Shown here in pieces: positions 53,428-61,714 of a stretch of DNA of 64,000 nt. The DNA is from an uncultured Lachnospiraceae bacterium (GTDB lineage: Bacteria; Bacillota; Clostridia; Lachnospirales; Lachnospiraceae). The position numbers were made by a program, and so were the translations under genes. Numbering within the stretch: position 1 is the first letter of the stretch; the number at the start of each line of letters is the position of its first letter. The DNA lies in assembly GCA_902779355.1 (NCBI GenBank), contig CACZBF010000008.1, forward strand, positions 94,171-158,170. The letters run 5' to 3'. The notes beneath the pieces are model-generated. The model was not told where the DNA came from and ran no database searches. It was given only the letters and a program-made list of their open reading frames with translations.

Positions 53428-54162
53428 ATGGCAGTGCTTGAAATAGCGCTCCTGATCATCGGTGTCGTGCTTCTGATCGGCAGTTTTTTTATTACAGAAA
53501 AACTATCCAACTCGGAAGTGCAAAAAATGGCGGAACTCTCGGATGACGAGATCAAAAAAATCTTGGAAAAGAGGCTTCAGGCCGCCGATGAACGGATCGA
53601 AGGAAAAATCGATGAGGCGATCGACGAATCTGTCGGACGGGTAGAACGATCTCTTGATAAGGAGACCAACGAGAAGATTATGGCAATCCATGAGTATTCG
53701 GATACCGTCATGGATGAGATGAATAAGACCCGGGAGGAGATCACCTTCCTTTACAGTATGCTGAACGACCGTCACGGAGAAATGACCGAAATGGCAGGCG
53801 ACCTGCAGGAGTTGATCCATCAGGCGGGCGATGCGAGAAAGAGCGCACAACAGGAAGAAGCAGCGCCGCCGGTGCAAAAACAGCCGGAGAAGCCAATCCC
53901 GACACCGATTGTGCCGGAGCGGGAGATGTCGGCATCTGAAGTGTTTGCAGAGGAATTGCTTTCTGAAGAGACCGCTGCCGAAACGGAGTCGGAGATAGCG
54001 GAAGGATCCGTCTCCGATGAGGAGTTTGGCGGTGAAGGAAACCATAACGGCAGGATTTTAGAGCTCGCGGCTCAGGGGATGGATGCCGTGACAATTGCCA
54101 AAGAATTGTCGCTCGGAACCGGAGAAGTACAATTGGTACTGGATCTGTTCCGGCGTTCATGA
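53428..54162 (+). CDS. DUF6115-like membrane protein (SwrB-position)
   Basis: A 244-residue protein with an N-terminal membrane helix (VLEIALLIIGVVLLIGSFFI), a long coiled coil (30-140), a Pro/Glu-rich linker and a C-terminal helix-turn-helix-like segment (ILELAAQGMDAVTIAKELSLGTGEVQLVLDLFRRS). This is the architecture of B. subtilis SwrB/YlxL, which sits just after sigD there and activates flagellar export. Similarity is architectural, so SwrB-like function is an inference. Confidence 0.75.
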   Translation: MAVLEIALLIIGVVLLIGSFFITEKLSNSEVQKMAELSDDEIKKILEKRLQAADERIEGKIDEAIDESVGRVERSLDKETNEKIMAIHEYSDTVMDEMNKTREEITFLYSMLNDRHGEMTEMAGDLQELIHQAGDARKSAQQEEAAPPVQKQPEKPIPTPIVPEREMSASEVFAEELLSEETAAETESEIAEGSVSDEEFGGEGNHNGRILELAAQGMDAVTIAKELSLGTGEVQLVLDLFRRS

Positions 54163-54176
54163 GTAGGAATGATTGT

Positions 54177-54851
54177 ATGAAATTGAAATATTATCTCCGG
54201 GGCACGGGGATCGGTGTCATTGTATCGACGCTCATCCTGATGATCGCGTTTGGCGTCTACCAGGGGAAAACCAAAGAGAACACGCCTGCAGAAACGGAAA
54301 ACACATCGCAGGAGCTGACGATCGCGGAAGCATTGTCGGAGCTGGAGACCGAAGCGAAGAACAGCGACACGGAAACCGGAGAGACGGAGACCGAAAAGCC
54401 GGTAGCAACGACGGAAGAGACAGAAGTGATCACCGTGCAAGAGACGAGCGAAGCGTCTGAGGAAACAGCGGGCGATGAGGACGCACAAGATGATGCCAAA
54501 GGCGTTTCCGCCGAGTCGGAGGCTGTAGAGAACGGTGCGGAACGGATCGAGCCGGATCAAAATACCGGAGAAGGTGAAGAAACCGGGACAGGCAGCCCCA
54601 ATACTCCGGTAGAGGTCAAGAAGACCGTATCCGTGGTTGTACAGGGCGGTGACTCACCGAAGGTGGTTGCGGAGAAGCTCGTCCGGGCAGGCGCGGTGGA
54701 TAATGCGGATCGTTTCTATGATTATCTCCTGGAACATGGTTTGAATGACGGGATCGAAATCGGAAACTTCGCCATCCCGGAAGATGCGGATTACGAAACC
54801 GTGGCAAAGATCATTACCACAAACGAATATGAAAGCCGGGTGCAAAGATAA
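54177..54851 (+). CDS. Membrane protein with MltG/LysM-like C-terminus
   Basis: A 224-residue protein: one N-terminal membrane helix (about 8-28), a Glu/Thr-rich spacer (30-150), and a small C-terminal domain (about 155-222) with VVVQGGDSPKVVAEKLVRAGAVDNADRFYDYLLEH-type sequence. That part resembles the N-terminal domain of endolytic transglycosylase MltG (YceG). The catalytic transglycosylase domain is absent. Start chosen at ATG 54177 (AGGA 8 nt before), not at 54159. Substrate is unknown. Confidence 0.7.
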   Translation: MKLKYYLRGTGIGVIVSTLILMIAFGVYQGKTKENTPAETENTSQELTIAEALSELETEAKNSDTETGETETEKPVATTEETEVITVQETSEASEETAGDEDAQDDAKGVSAESEAVENGAERIEPDQNTGEGEETGTGSPNTPVEVKKTVSVVVQGGDSPKVVAEKLVRAGAVDNADRFYDYLLEHGLNDGIEIGNFAIPEDADYETVAKIITTNEYESRVQR

Positions 54852-54860
54852 GAAAAATCC

Positions 54861-54889
54861 TTGCATCCGCTTTTTTTTTATGCTAGTAT
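54861..54889 (+). promoter_or_regulatory. SigA-type promoter of rpsB
   Basis: TTGCAT (54861-54866), a 17-bp spacer and TAGTAT (54884-54889) with extended -10 TG at 54881-54882. It lies about 125 bp before rpsB. Confidence 0.65.
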
Positions 54890-54922
54890 ATAGAAGCCGT
54901 TTTGCGGCAAGTTCACTAAACA

Positions 54923-54984
54923 CATGCGTGGATTCTTGCTGAGAGGTGCCGGGTTTTCCGGTCTCACGGGAGCGGAAACGCATG
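54923..54984 (+). promoter_or_regulatory. Hairpin leader of rpsB
   Basis: CATGCGT (54923-54929) pairs with ACGCATG (54978-54984) and encloses a second stem, TGAGA/TCTCA with CCGG/CCGG (54940-54966). A shorter hairpin, GCCGTTTTGCGGC-like, lies just upstream. It may be a ribosomal-protein S2 autogenous regulator; this is an inference. Confidence 0.5.
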
Positions 54985-55013
54985 GAAGCACAAACCAAAG
55001 GAGGAAACAGAAC

Positions 55014-55766
55014 ATGAGTGTAATTTCAATGAAACAGCTGCTTGAAGCAGGTGTCCATTTCGGGCACCAGACCAGACGGTGGAATCCGAAGATGGCGCCG
55101 TACATCTATACGGAGCGGAACGGGATCCACATCATCGACCTTCAGAAGTCGGTGGGGATGGTCGATGACGCTTACAAGGCTGTTTTTGACGTGGTGGCAG
55201 ATGGCGGCACGATTCTTTTCGTCGGCACCAAGAAGCAGGCGCAGGATGCGATCAAAGCAGAAGCAGAGCGCTGCGGGATGTTTTACGTCAACGAGCGTTG
55301 GCTTGGCGGTATGCTGACCAACTTCAAGACGATCCAGAGCCGGATCGACCGTCTGAAAGCGATCGAGAAGATGGAAGCGGACGGCACGTTTGATGTACTG
55401 CCTAAGAAAGAAGTCATCCAACTGCGGAAAGAATTGGAGAAGCTCGAGAAGAACCTTGGCGGGATCAAGGGGATGAAGCGTCTTCCGGATGCGATCTTTA
55501 TCGTAGATCCGAAGAAAGAGCGTATCTGTGTCCAGGAAGCGCATGCACTGGGGATTCCGTTGATCGGTATTTCCGATACCAACTGCGATCCGGAAGAACT
55601 TGATTTCGTGATCCCGGGTAATGACGATGCGATCCGTGCGGTTAAGCTGATCGTTTCCACGATGGCTGACGCTGTTGTCGAAGCAAATCAGGGTCTGGAA
55701 GAGATCGCAGCACGCGCAGAAGCCGGAGAAGAAGCACCGGAAGAAGAAGCAGCAGAAGAAGCATAA
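55014..55766 (+). CDS. rpsB: 30S ribosomal protein S2
   Basis: Small-subunit ribosomal protein of 250 residues. Start ATG 55014 ([20 protein letters not shown]), set by AAGGAGG; the frame upstream is leader. Diagnostic segments are [30 protein letters not shown] and [16 protein letters not shown]. It ends 19 bp before tsf. The C-terminus is unusually Glu/Ala-rich. Confidence 0.97.
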   Translation: MSVISMKQLLEAGVHFGHQTRRWNPKMAPYIYTERNGIHIIDLQKSVGMVDDAYKAVFDVVADGGTILFVGTKKQAQDAIKAEAERCGMFYVNERWLGGMLTNFKTIQSRIDRLKAIEKMEADGTFDVLPKKEVIQLRKELEKLEKNLGGIKGMKRLPDAIFIVDPKKERICVQEAHALGIPLIGISDTNCDPEELDFVIPGNDDAIRAVKLIVSTMADAVVEANQGLEEIAARAEAGEEAPEEEAAEEA

Positions 55767-55785
55767 AGAAAGGGATAGGATCATT

Positions 55786-56721
55786 ATGGAAATTACAGCA
55801 TCAATGGTAAAAGAGCTGCGCGAACTGACCGGCGCAGGCATGATGGATTGCAAGAAGGCATTGAACGAGACCGACGGCAATATGGACGAGGCAGTCGAGT
55901 TCCTGCGTAAGAACGGGCAGGCGAAAGCAGAGAAGAAGGCTTCCCGCATTGCAGCAGAGGGCCTTTCCATGGTTTATAAGAAGGACGATCAGACAGCTGC
56001 TGTCGTAGAAGTCAATTCCGAGACAGACTTTGTTGCAAAGAACGAAACCTTCCAGGCGTTTGTACAGACTGTAGCACGTCAGGCAGCGGATTCTTCCGCA
56101 GCGGATCTGGATGCATTCCTTGCGGAAAAATGGATCGAGGATGGCGCAAAGACCGTTTCCGAGGCACTGGTAGAGAAAGTTGCAGTCATCGGCGAGAACT
56201 TGAAGATCCGCCGTTTTGAAAAAGTAACAGCTGCTCACGGCTGTGTGGTTTCTTATGTACACGGCGGCGGCCGGATCGGCGTGGTCGTTGAGGGCGAGAC
56301 GGATACCGTGAATGATACGGCGAAGGAAGCGCTCACAAACCTTGCGATGCAGATCGCAGCAATGAATCCGAAGTATGTGGATCGGAGTGAGGTCAGCGAT
56401 GAGTTTATCGCACATGAGAAAGAGATCCTGAAGGCGCAGATCATGAACGACCCGAAGGAATCCCAGAAGCCGGAGAAAGTCATCAACGGCATGATCGAAG
56501 GCCGCGTCAGCAAAGAACTGAAAGAGATCTGCCTGATGGATCAGGTTTATGTCAAGGCAGAAGACGGCAAACAGACAGTCGGCAAATATCTGGAGCAGGT
56601 TTCCAAGGATCTTGGTTCGAAGCTCTCCGTAAAGAGATTTGTACGGTTTGAGACCGGAGAGGGCCTGGAGAAAAAGAACGAGGATTTTGCGGCAGAAGTT
56701 GCGGCACAGATGAACGCATAA
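55786..56721 (+). CDS. tsf: Elongation factor Ts
   Basis: Nucleotide-exchange factor for EF-Tu, 311 residues. ATG 55786 (MEITASMVKELRELTGAGMMDCKKAL) is the family start; the frame also runs upstream within rpsB. The UBA-like N-terminus and TDFVAKNETFQ core are typical. It is followed by a perfect 10-bp terminator. Confidence 0.97.
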   Translation: MEITASMVKELRELTGAGMMDCKKALNETDGNMDEAVEFLRKNGQAKAEKKASRIAAEGLSMVYKKDDQTAAVVEVNSETDFVAKNETFQAFVQTVARQAADSSAADLDAFLAEKWIEDGAKTVSEALVEKVAVIGENLKIRRFEKVTAAHGCVVSYVHGGGRIGVVVEGETDTVNDTAKEALTNLAMQIAAMNPKYVDRSEVSDEFIAHEKEILKAQIMNDPKESQKPEKVINGMIEGRVSKELKEICLMDQVYVKAEDGKQTVGKYLEQVSKDLGSKLSVKRFVRFETGEGLEKKNEDFAAEVAAQMNA

Positions 56722-56755
56722 AACTGAGAAGTGTCGGGGGGCATTTTGGCAACGG

Positions 56756-56783
56756 AAAAGACTGAGGAATTCAGTCTTTTCTT
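56756..56783 (+). terminator. Intrinsic terminator after tsf
   Basis: A perfect stem AAAAGACTGA (56756-56765) with TCAGTCTTTT (56771-56780), a 5-nt loop and CTT. The A-rich left arm makes it potentially bidirectional. Confidence 0.8.
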
Positions 56784-56791
56784 AGAAAGTT

Positions 56792-56820
56792 GTGACAGAT
56801 AAACGGATTCGTGGTATAAT
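56792..56820 (+). promoter_or_regulatory. SigA-type promoter of the polysaccharide deacetylase gene
   Basis: GTGACA (56792-56797), a 17-bp spacer and a perfect TATAAT (56815-56820) with extended -10 TG at 56812-56813, 28 bp before the gene start. Confidence 0.75.
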
Positions 56821-56848
56821 CACTCTATCACGCATAGGAGACTTTTTC

Positions 56849-57916
56849 ATGTCAAATGACAGTAATCTCACAGAACAGTTGGAACGTCGCAAGCGTATCA
56901 ACCGCATGAAAAAGGGGATCCTGACCTTTCTTACGACATGGATCTTGATCGTCAGCGTGCTGATGATATTTCTGGTGGTGCAGGTTCTCAGGATGCAGCA
57001 TCAGATCAGCATTCTGGCATCGAACCAGATGGAGCTCAGCCAGATGTCTGCAGGTGTCCTATATGACGGAGAGGATTCTACGGTAGAGAGTACCGAGTCT
57101 GTACCCGCACCGGCAGCGTCCACGGCACCGACGGTTGAAGTGGCGTCATTGGACGAAAGCAATCTGGCGCAGCCGGGAGACACGTTAAAGGTATATCTGA
57201 CCTTTGATGACGGACCCAGCAGCAATACCGCAGCGATTCTCGACATTCTGGATAAATACGGCGTAAAGGCGACGTTCTTTGTCATAGGCAAAGAGGACGA
57301 AGAATCTCAGGCACTTTACAAACGGATCGTAGAGGAAGGGCATACCCTGGGCATGCACAGTTACTCGCATCAGTACAGTACGATCTACAGTTCTCTGGAC
57401 AGCTTTGAAGATGATTTTTATCATTTGCAATCCTATCTGGATGAATTGACCGGTGTGAAGTCGGTCTATTACAGATTCCCGGGGAGCAGCAGCAACCAGA
57501 TCAGTAATACGGATATGGGATCATTCATTTCGTTTCTGGATGAGAACGGGGTGACCTATTACGATTGGAATGTTTCCAGCGGAGATGCGACAACACAGGC
57601 CTATACCAAGGAAGAGATCGTGGATCATGTGTTGAATGATGTGGTGAAATACAAGACATCCATCGTTTTATTGCATGACTCCAACGCAAAGACGACGACA
57701 GTCGATGCGTTGGGACCGCTGATCGAAGGGCTGCAGGAGATCGGTGCTGAGATTCTCCCGATCGATCAGAACACCTATCCGATACAGTATACGGTGCTGA
57801 GCGATGAGGCAAAGGGATCGGAAGAGAAACAGGACGTAAATGAGGAGCCGGCGGACAGTCAGCCGGAAGAGAACCAACCAGAAGAGCAAGAAAACGATAA
57901 CCAAATACAGGAGTAA
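56849..57916 (+). CDS. Membrane-anchored polysaccharide deacetylase
   Basis: A 355-residue type II membrane protein: short cytoplasmic start, membrane helix (about 24-46; FLTTWILIVSVLMIFLVVQV), a linker and a NodB-homology deacetylase domain (residues 110-320). Metal and catalytic motifs are present: TFDDGPS, HSYSHQ, RFPGSSS and a late LLHDS. It probably deacetylates peptidoglycan or another surface glycan. ATG 56849 follows AGGAGA. A Glu/Gln-rich tail ends the protein. It precedes the bactofilin gene by 15 bp. Confidence 0.92.
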   Translation: MSNDSNLTEQLERRKRINRMKKGILTFLTTWILIVSVLMIFLVVQVLRMQHQISILASNQMELSQMSAGVLYDGEDSTVESTESVPAPAASTAPTVEVASLDESNLAQPGDTLKVYLTFDDGPSSNTAAILDILDKYGVKATFFVIGKEDEESQALYKRIVEEGHTLGMHSYSHQYSTIYSSLDSFEDDFYHLQSYLDELTGVKSVYYRFPGSSSNQISNTDMGSFISFLDENGVTYYDWNVSSGDATTQAYTKEEIVDHVLNDVVKYKTSIVLLHDSNAKTTTVDALGPLIEGLQEIGAEILPIDQNTYPIQYTVLSDEAKGSEEKQDVNEEPADSQPEENQPEEQENDNQIQE

Positions 57917-57931
57917 ACGGAGGGAAAGAAC

Positions 57932-58744
57932 ATGAGCTTTTTCAAGGATTTCAAAGATGATTTGTCCACAGCAGCAGACGAGCTGCTCACCGGAAACGAT
58001 TCGGACTTCGGTGCGAAGAAGACGGACGGCAGCCAGGATATCATGGTGGACACTTTTTCGGCCGACAATAAGGACGAGAAGGATCTGAAGAAGATTGATG
58101 ATCTTCTGGAAAAGGTGACGCCGGACAGCAAGTCGGATCAAAAGGGGAAGGACAAAGGCAAGAAGCAGGACAACAATGTGACTGCATCTACAACGAAAAC
58201 GACAACCACGACAACCGGAACGACTACAACGGCAAGCGCTCCGATCTCCTACAACCTGAATTCCACGACACCGGTGCCGGAAAAACCGCCGGTATCCGAT
58301 GAGACGACCGTGATCACCGCAGGGACGGTCATTCGCGGCGATATTGAATCTACTGGCTCTCTTGACATCAGCGGTGAGATCTCCGGTGATGTAAAATGCC
58401 GCGGCAAGCTGACTGTGACCGGTACGGTCAACGGCAATAGCAGTGCAGAAGAAGTTTTTGCCGATTCCGCTCACATCAGCGGTGAGATCGTCAGCAACGG
58501 AACGGTCAAGATCGGTCTCGGCTCTGTCGTGATCGGCAATGTATCCGCAAATTCCGCGGTCGTTGCAGGCGCGATCAAGGGCGATATCGATGTACACGGT
58601 CCGGTTGTGGTTGATACTTCCGCAGTTGTCATGGGTAACATCAAGTCACGTTCCGTACAGATCAACAACGGCGCCGTGATCGAGGGCTTCTGCTCGCAGG
58701 CGTATGCAGAGATCGATGTAAACAGCCTTTTTGGCGGGAAATAA
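57932..58744 (+). CDS. Bactofilin (polymer-forming cytoskeletal protein)
   Basis: A 270-residue protein with a charged N-terminus, a Thr/Lys-rich linker (about 78-105) and a C-terminal bactofilin beta-helix (about 125-255; VITAGTVIRGDIESTGSLDISGEISGDVKCRGKLTVTG repeats). Bactofilins polymerise without nucleotide and often scaffold cell-wall enzymes, which fits the adjacent deacetylase gene. GGAGGG precedes ATG 57932. pyrH starts one base after its stop. Confidence 0.9.
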   Translation: MSFFKDFKDDLSTAADELLTGNDSDFGAKKTDGSQDIMVDTFSADNKDEKDLKKIDDLLEKVTPDSKSDQKGKDKGKKQDNNVTASTTKTTTTTTGTTTTASAPISYNLNSTTPVPEKPPVSDETTVITAGTVIRGDIESTGSLDISGEISGDVKCRGKLTVTGTVNGNSSAEEVFADSAHISGEIVSNGTVKIGLGSVVIGNVSANSAVVAGAIKGDIDVHGPVVVDTSAVVMGNIKSRSVQINNGAVIEGFCSQAYAEIDVNSLFGGK

Positions 58745-59440
58745 ATGAAACGGATTCTATTAAAGCTGAGCGGGGAAGCACTCGCCGGAGACAAGAAAAC
58801 GGGTTTTGACGAAGAAACCTGCCTTGGCGTTGCGAAACAGGTGAAGCAGCTGACAGAGCAGGGCGTGGAAGTCGGTATCGTGATCGGCGGCGGCAATTTT
58901 TGGCGTGGCCGGACCAGCGCGGTCATTGATCGTACGAAAGCGGATCAGATCGGGATGCTCGCGACGGTGATGAACTGTATTTATGTCTCTGAGATCTTTC
59001 GACATGAGGGGATGCGGACATCGGTCCTGACTCCGTTTGAATGCGGTTCTTTCACGAAACTCTTCAGCAAAGACCGTGCAAACAAATACTTTGATCGCGG
59101 CATGGTGGTTTTCTTTGCAGGAGGCACCGGGCATCCGTACTTTTCCACGGATACGGCGACACTCCTTCGTGCGATCGAGATCGAAGCCGAGGGGATCTAT
59201 CTTGCAAAGGCGATCGACGGTGTCTATGACGCAGACCCGAAGACACATCCGGAGGCGAAGAAATACGACACGGTTTCCATTCGGGAAGTCATTGAAAAAG
59301 GCTTGCGGGTTGTGGATATGACGGCATCGATCCTTGCAGAAGAACAGAAAATGCCGATGTATGTATTTGCATTGCAGGAAGAAAACAGTATTGTGAACGC
59401 AGTCACCGGAACTTTCAGGGGGACAAGGATTACGGTATAA
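58745..59440 (+). CDS. pyrH: UMP kinase
   Basis: Phosphorylates UMP to UDP; 231 residues. The amino-acid-kinase fold is clear from MKRILLKLSGEALAG, IVIGGGNFWRGR, FFAGGTGHPYFSTDTATLLRA and AKAIDGVYDADPKTHP. ATG 58745 directly follows the bactofilin stop. A hairpin lies between pyrH and frr. Confidence 0.97.
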   Translation: MKRILLKLSGEALAGDKKTGFDEETCLGVAKQVKQLTEQGVEVGIVIGGGNFWRGRTSAVIDRTKADQIGMLATVMNCIYVSEIFRHEGMRTSVLTPFECGSFTKLFSKDRANKYFDRGMVVFFAGGTGHPYFSTDTATLLRAIEIEAEGIYLAKAIDGVYDADPKTHPEAKKYDTVSIREVIEKGLRVVDMTASILAEEQKMPMYVFALQEENSIVNAVTGTFRGTRITV

Positions 59441-59469
59441 AACAAGATAGTGGGTAAACAAATATGATC

Positions 59470-59516
59470 TGGCATCAGGACTCCGTCACCAACTACGTTG
59501 GTGTCACCTCATGCCA
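59470..59516 (+). promoter_or_regulatory. Hairpin element before frr
   Basis: TGGCAT (59470-59475) can pair with ATGCCA (59511-59516), and inside it CACCAAC (59487-59493) with GTTGGTG (59497-59503), loop TAC. It ends 6 bp before the GGGGG that serves frr. It is not followed by T residues, so it is not a standard terminator. Confidence 0.55.
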
Positions 59517-59534
59517 AAAGCGGGGGTAGAAGCA

Positions 59535-60089
59535 ATGGATGAACGTTTACAGCCATTCGAAGACAAAATGAAGAAAACCATGGGGAACCTCGGGGAAGAG
59601 TTTTCCGGGATTCGCGCAGGACGTGCCAATCCGCATGTATTGGACAAGATCAGGGTCGACTATTACGGAGCGCCGACACCGATCCAGCAGGTGGCAAACG
59701 TGAGTGTTCCTGAGCCGCGTATCATTCAGATACAGCCATGGGAACCGAATATGGTCAAGGAGATCGAGAAAGCGATCCTGACCTCCGAGATCGGGATCAA
59801 CCCGACGAACGACGGGAAACTGATCAGATTGGTCTTTCCGGAACTGACCGAGGAGCGGCGTAAGGAGCTCTCAAAGGATGTGAAGAAAAAAGGCGAGAAT
59901 GCGAAGGTGGCGATCCGAAACATCAGACGTGATGCTATCGACAGTCTGAAAAAGCTATCTAAGCAGGATGACATCTCCGAGGACCAGATCAAGGATCTGG
60001 AGGATATGGCACAGAAGCTGACAGACAAGTACATTGCAGAAGTTGATAAAGCGGTAGAGGAAAAGACGAAAGAGGTCATGACCGTATAA
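59535..60089 (+). CDS. frr: Ribosome recycling factor
   Basis: Splits post-termination ribosomes with EF-G. Start chosen at ATG 59535 (MDERLQPFEDKM), giving 184 residues, the usual family size, with GGGGG about 8 nt before. ATG 59511 lies inside the hairpin and would add 8 residues. Signature segments are IRAGRANPHVLDKIRVDYYG and KLIRLVFPELTEERRKELSK. A terminator follows. Confidence 0.96.
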   Translation: MDERLQPFEDKMKKTMGNLGEEFSGIRAGRANPHVLDKIRVDYYGAPTPIQQVANVSVPEPRIIQIQPWEPNMVKEIEKAILTSEIGINPTNDGKLIRLVFPELTEERRKELSKDVKKKGENAKVAIRNIRRDAIDSLKKLSKQDDISEDQIKDLEDMAQKLTDKYIAEVDKAVEEKTKEVMTV

Positions 60090-60098
60090 GAAAGACAA

Positions 60099-60134
60099 AA
60101 GGGACAAATGCGAAAACGCTTTGTCCCTTCTTTT
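60099..60134 (+). terminator. Hairpin terminator after frr
   Basis: AAGGGACAAA (60099-60108) with TTTGTCCCTT (60120-60129), an inner GCG/CGC stem with AAAA loop and a CTTTT tail. It lies 18 bp before uppS, so uppS needs readthrough or another promoter. Confidence 0.8.
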
Positions 60135-60151
60135 ACAAGAGAGGGGAAAAA

Positions 60152-60865
60152 GTGAACGTACCACAGCATATCGCGATCATCATGGACGGAAACGGGCGCT
60201 GGGCAAAGGCGCAGGGGAAGCCGAGAAGCTTCGGGCACAAGGCCGGTGCGGACAATGTGGAAGTGATCTGCCGGGCGGCAAAGGCGCTTGGGGTCAAATA
60301 CCTGACCATGTATACATTCTCTACGGAGAACTGGAGCCGTCCCCAGGATGAGGTGGAGACGTTGATGAAACTGATCCGCCAATACTTAAAGAAATTTGAA
60401 AAAACCGCGATCGAAGAAGACATGCGGATCCGCATCATCGGAGATCGGACGAAACTCAGCAAAGAACTACTCGCGCAGATCGACCATACCGAGGAAGTGA
60501 CGGGAGGCCAGACCGGCATGCAATTAATCCTTGCGATCAATTACGGGAGCAGAGATGAAATGACACGCGCGATGCGGCTTCAGGCAAAGGAAGTGGCAGA
60601 GGGCAGACTTTCACCTTCCGATATCACGGAAGCTTCTTTTGCGGGATTTCTGGATGCGCCGGATGTACCGGATCCGGATTTTTTGATCCGGACCAGCGGG
60701 GAAACACGTCTTTCCAATTATCTGCTCTGGCAGCTTGCATACAGCGAGTTTTATTTTACGGATGTACCGTGGCCGGCGTTTTCGCCGGAGGAGTTAAGGA
60801 TTGCCGTGGAGGCTTATGGCGGACGAGACAGGCGGTTTGGCGGCGTACACACGGACGGAAAGTAA
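60152..60865 (+). CDS. uppS: Isoprenyl transferase (undecaprenyl diphosphate synthase)
   Basis: Makes the C55 lipid carrier for cell-wall synthesis. The 237-residue protein starts at GTG 60152. The catalytic IIMDGNGRWAKAQGKPRSFGHKAG, TFSTENW and DFLIRTSGETRLSNYLLWQ...EFYFTDVPWP segments are all present. Shine-Dalgarno AGAGGGG is upstream. cdsA starts 12 bp after it. Confidence 0.96.
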   Translation: MNVPQHIAIIMDGNGRWAKAQGKPRSFGHKAGADNVEVICRAAKALGVKYLTMYTFSTENWSRPQDEVETLMKLIRQYLKKFEKTAIEEDMRIRIIGDRTKLSKELLAQIDHTEEVTGGQTGMQLILAINYGSRDEMTRAMRLQAKEVAEGRLSPSDITEASFAGFLDAPDVPDPDFLIRTSGETRLSNYLLWQLAYSEFYFTDVPWPAFSPEELRIAVEAYGGRDRRFGGVHTDGK

Positions 60866-60877
60866 GGAGTAAGGGAA

Positions 60878-61696
60878 ATGTTTAAGACAAGGTTGTTGAG
60901 CGGGATTGTGCTGCTTGCGGTTACGATTCTGCTGATCCATTTTGGGGGTTATGTGCTTTTGATCGCATCGGCGGCCATTGCGCTGATCGGATTGATGGAG
61001 CTTTACCGCGTCCTCGGGATCCACAAAACCGCATTGGCGGTGATCGGCTATTTTGCGACGGCGTTTTACTATCTGTCGCTGGAGGTAAATCTCGGTACAG
61101 GATTTGAGGAGCGATATCCGCTCGTGATGATCCTTTTTGCACTCGTGGCATTTTTATTTTGCTATGTGTTGTCTTATCCGAAGTTTCACGCCAAAGAGGT
61201 GATGGGCGCGTTCTTTGGGCTGATCTACGTCTCCGTGATGCTTTCGTATATATATCTCACCAGAGACGATATCGCCAATGGGAAGTATCTGGTGTGGCTG
61301 ATCTTCCTTTCCTCCTGGGGAAGCGATACGCTAGCCTACTGCACAGGAATGCTGTTCGGAAAGCATAAGATGACACCGAAACTTTCTCCGAAGAAAACCT
61401 GGGAAGGCGCGATCGGCGGAGTTGTCGGTGCGGCACTTCTCACAGCACTCTTTGCCTGGATCTTCAGGACTCCGATGCAGCTTGACACATCCAAGATCAT
61501 CATTTTGGCCGTGATCGGCGCGGCAGGCGCGGTGATCTCCATGGTGGGAGATCTTGCGGCGTCTGCGATCAAGCGTAATTACGATATTAAGGATTACGGG
61601 AAACTGATCCCGGGACACGGCGGGATCCTGGATCGCTTTGACAGCGTGATCTTTACGGCACCGATCATCTTTTATCTGGCGCTGTTTTTCGTATAA
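60878..61696 (+). CDS. cdsA: Phosphatidate cytidylyltransferase
   Basis: Makes CDP-diacylglycerol for phospholipid synthesis. The 272-residue protein has about seven membrane helices and the signature DLAASAIKRNYDIKDYGKLIPGHGGILDRFDS near the C-terminus. ATG 60878. It is placed between uppS and dxr, the standard Firmicutes order. Confidence 0.94.
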   Translation: MFKTRLLSGIVLLAVTILLIHFGGYVLLIASAAIALIGLMELYRVLGIHKTALAVIGYFATAFYYLSLEVNLGTGFEERYPLVMILFALVAFLFCYVLSYPKFHAKEVMGAFFGLIYVSVMLSYIYLTRDDIANGKYLVWLIFLSSWGSDTLAYCTGMLFGKHKMTPKLSPKKTWEGAIGGVVGAALLTALFAWIFRTPMQLDTSKIIILAVIGAAGAVISMVGDLAASAIKRNYDIKDYGKLIPGHGGILDRFDSVIFTAPIIFYLALFFV

Positions 61697-61714
61697 AACT
61701 GGAGGAACAAAGGA

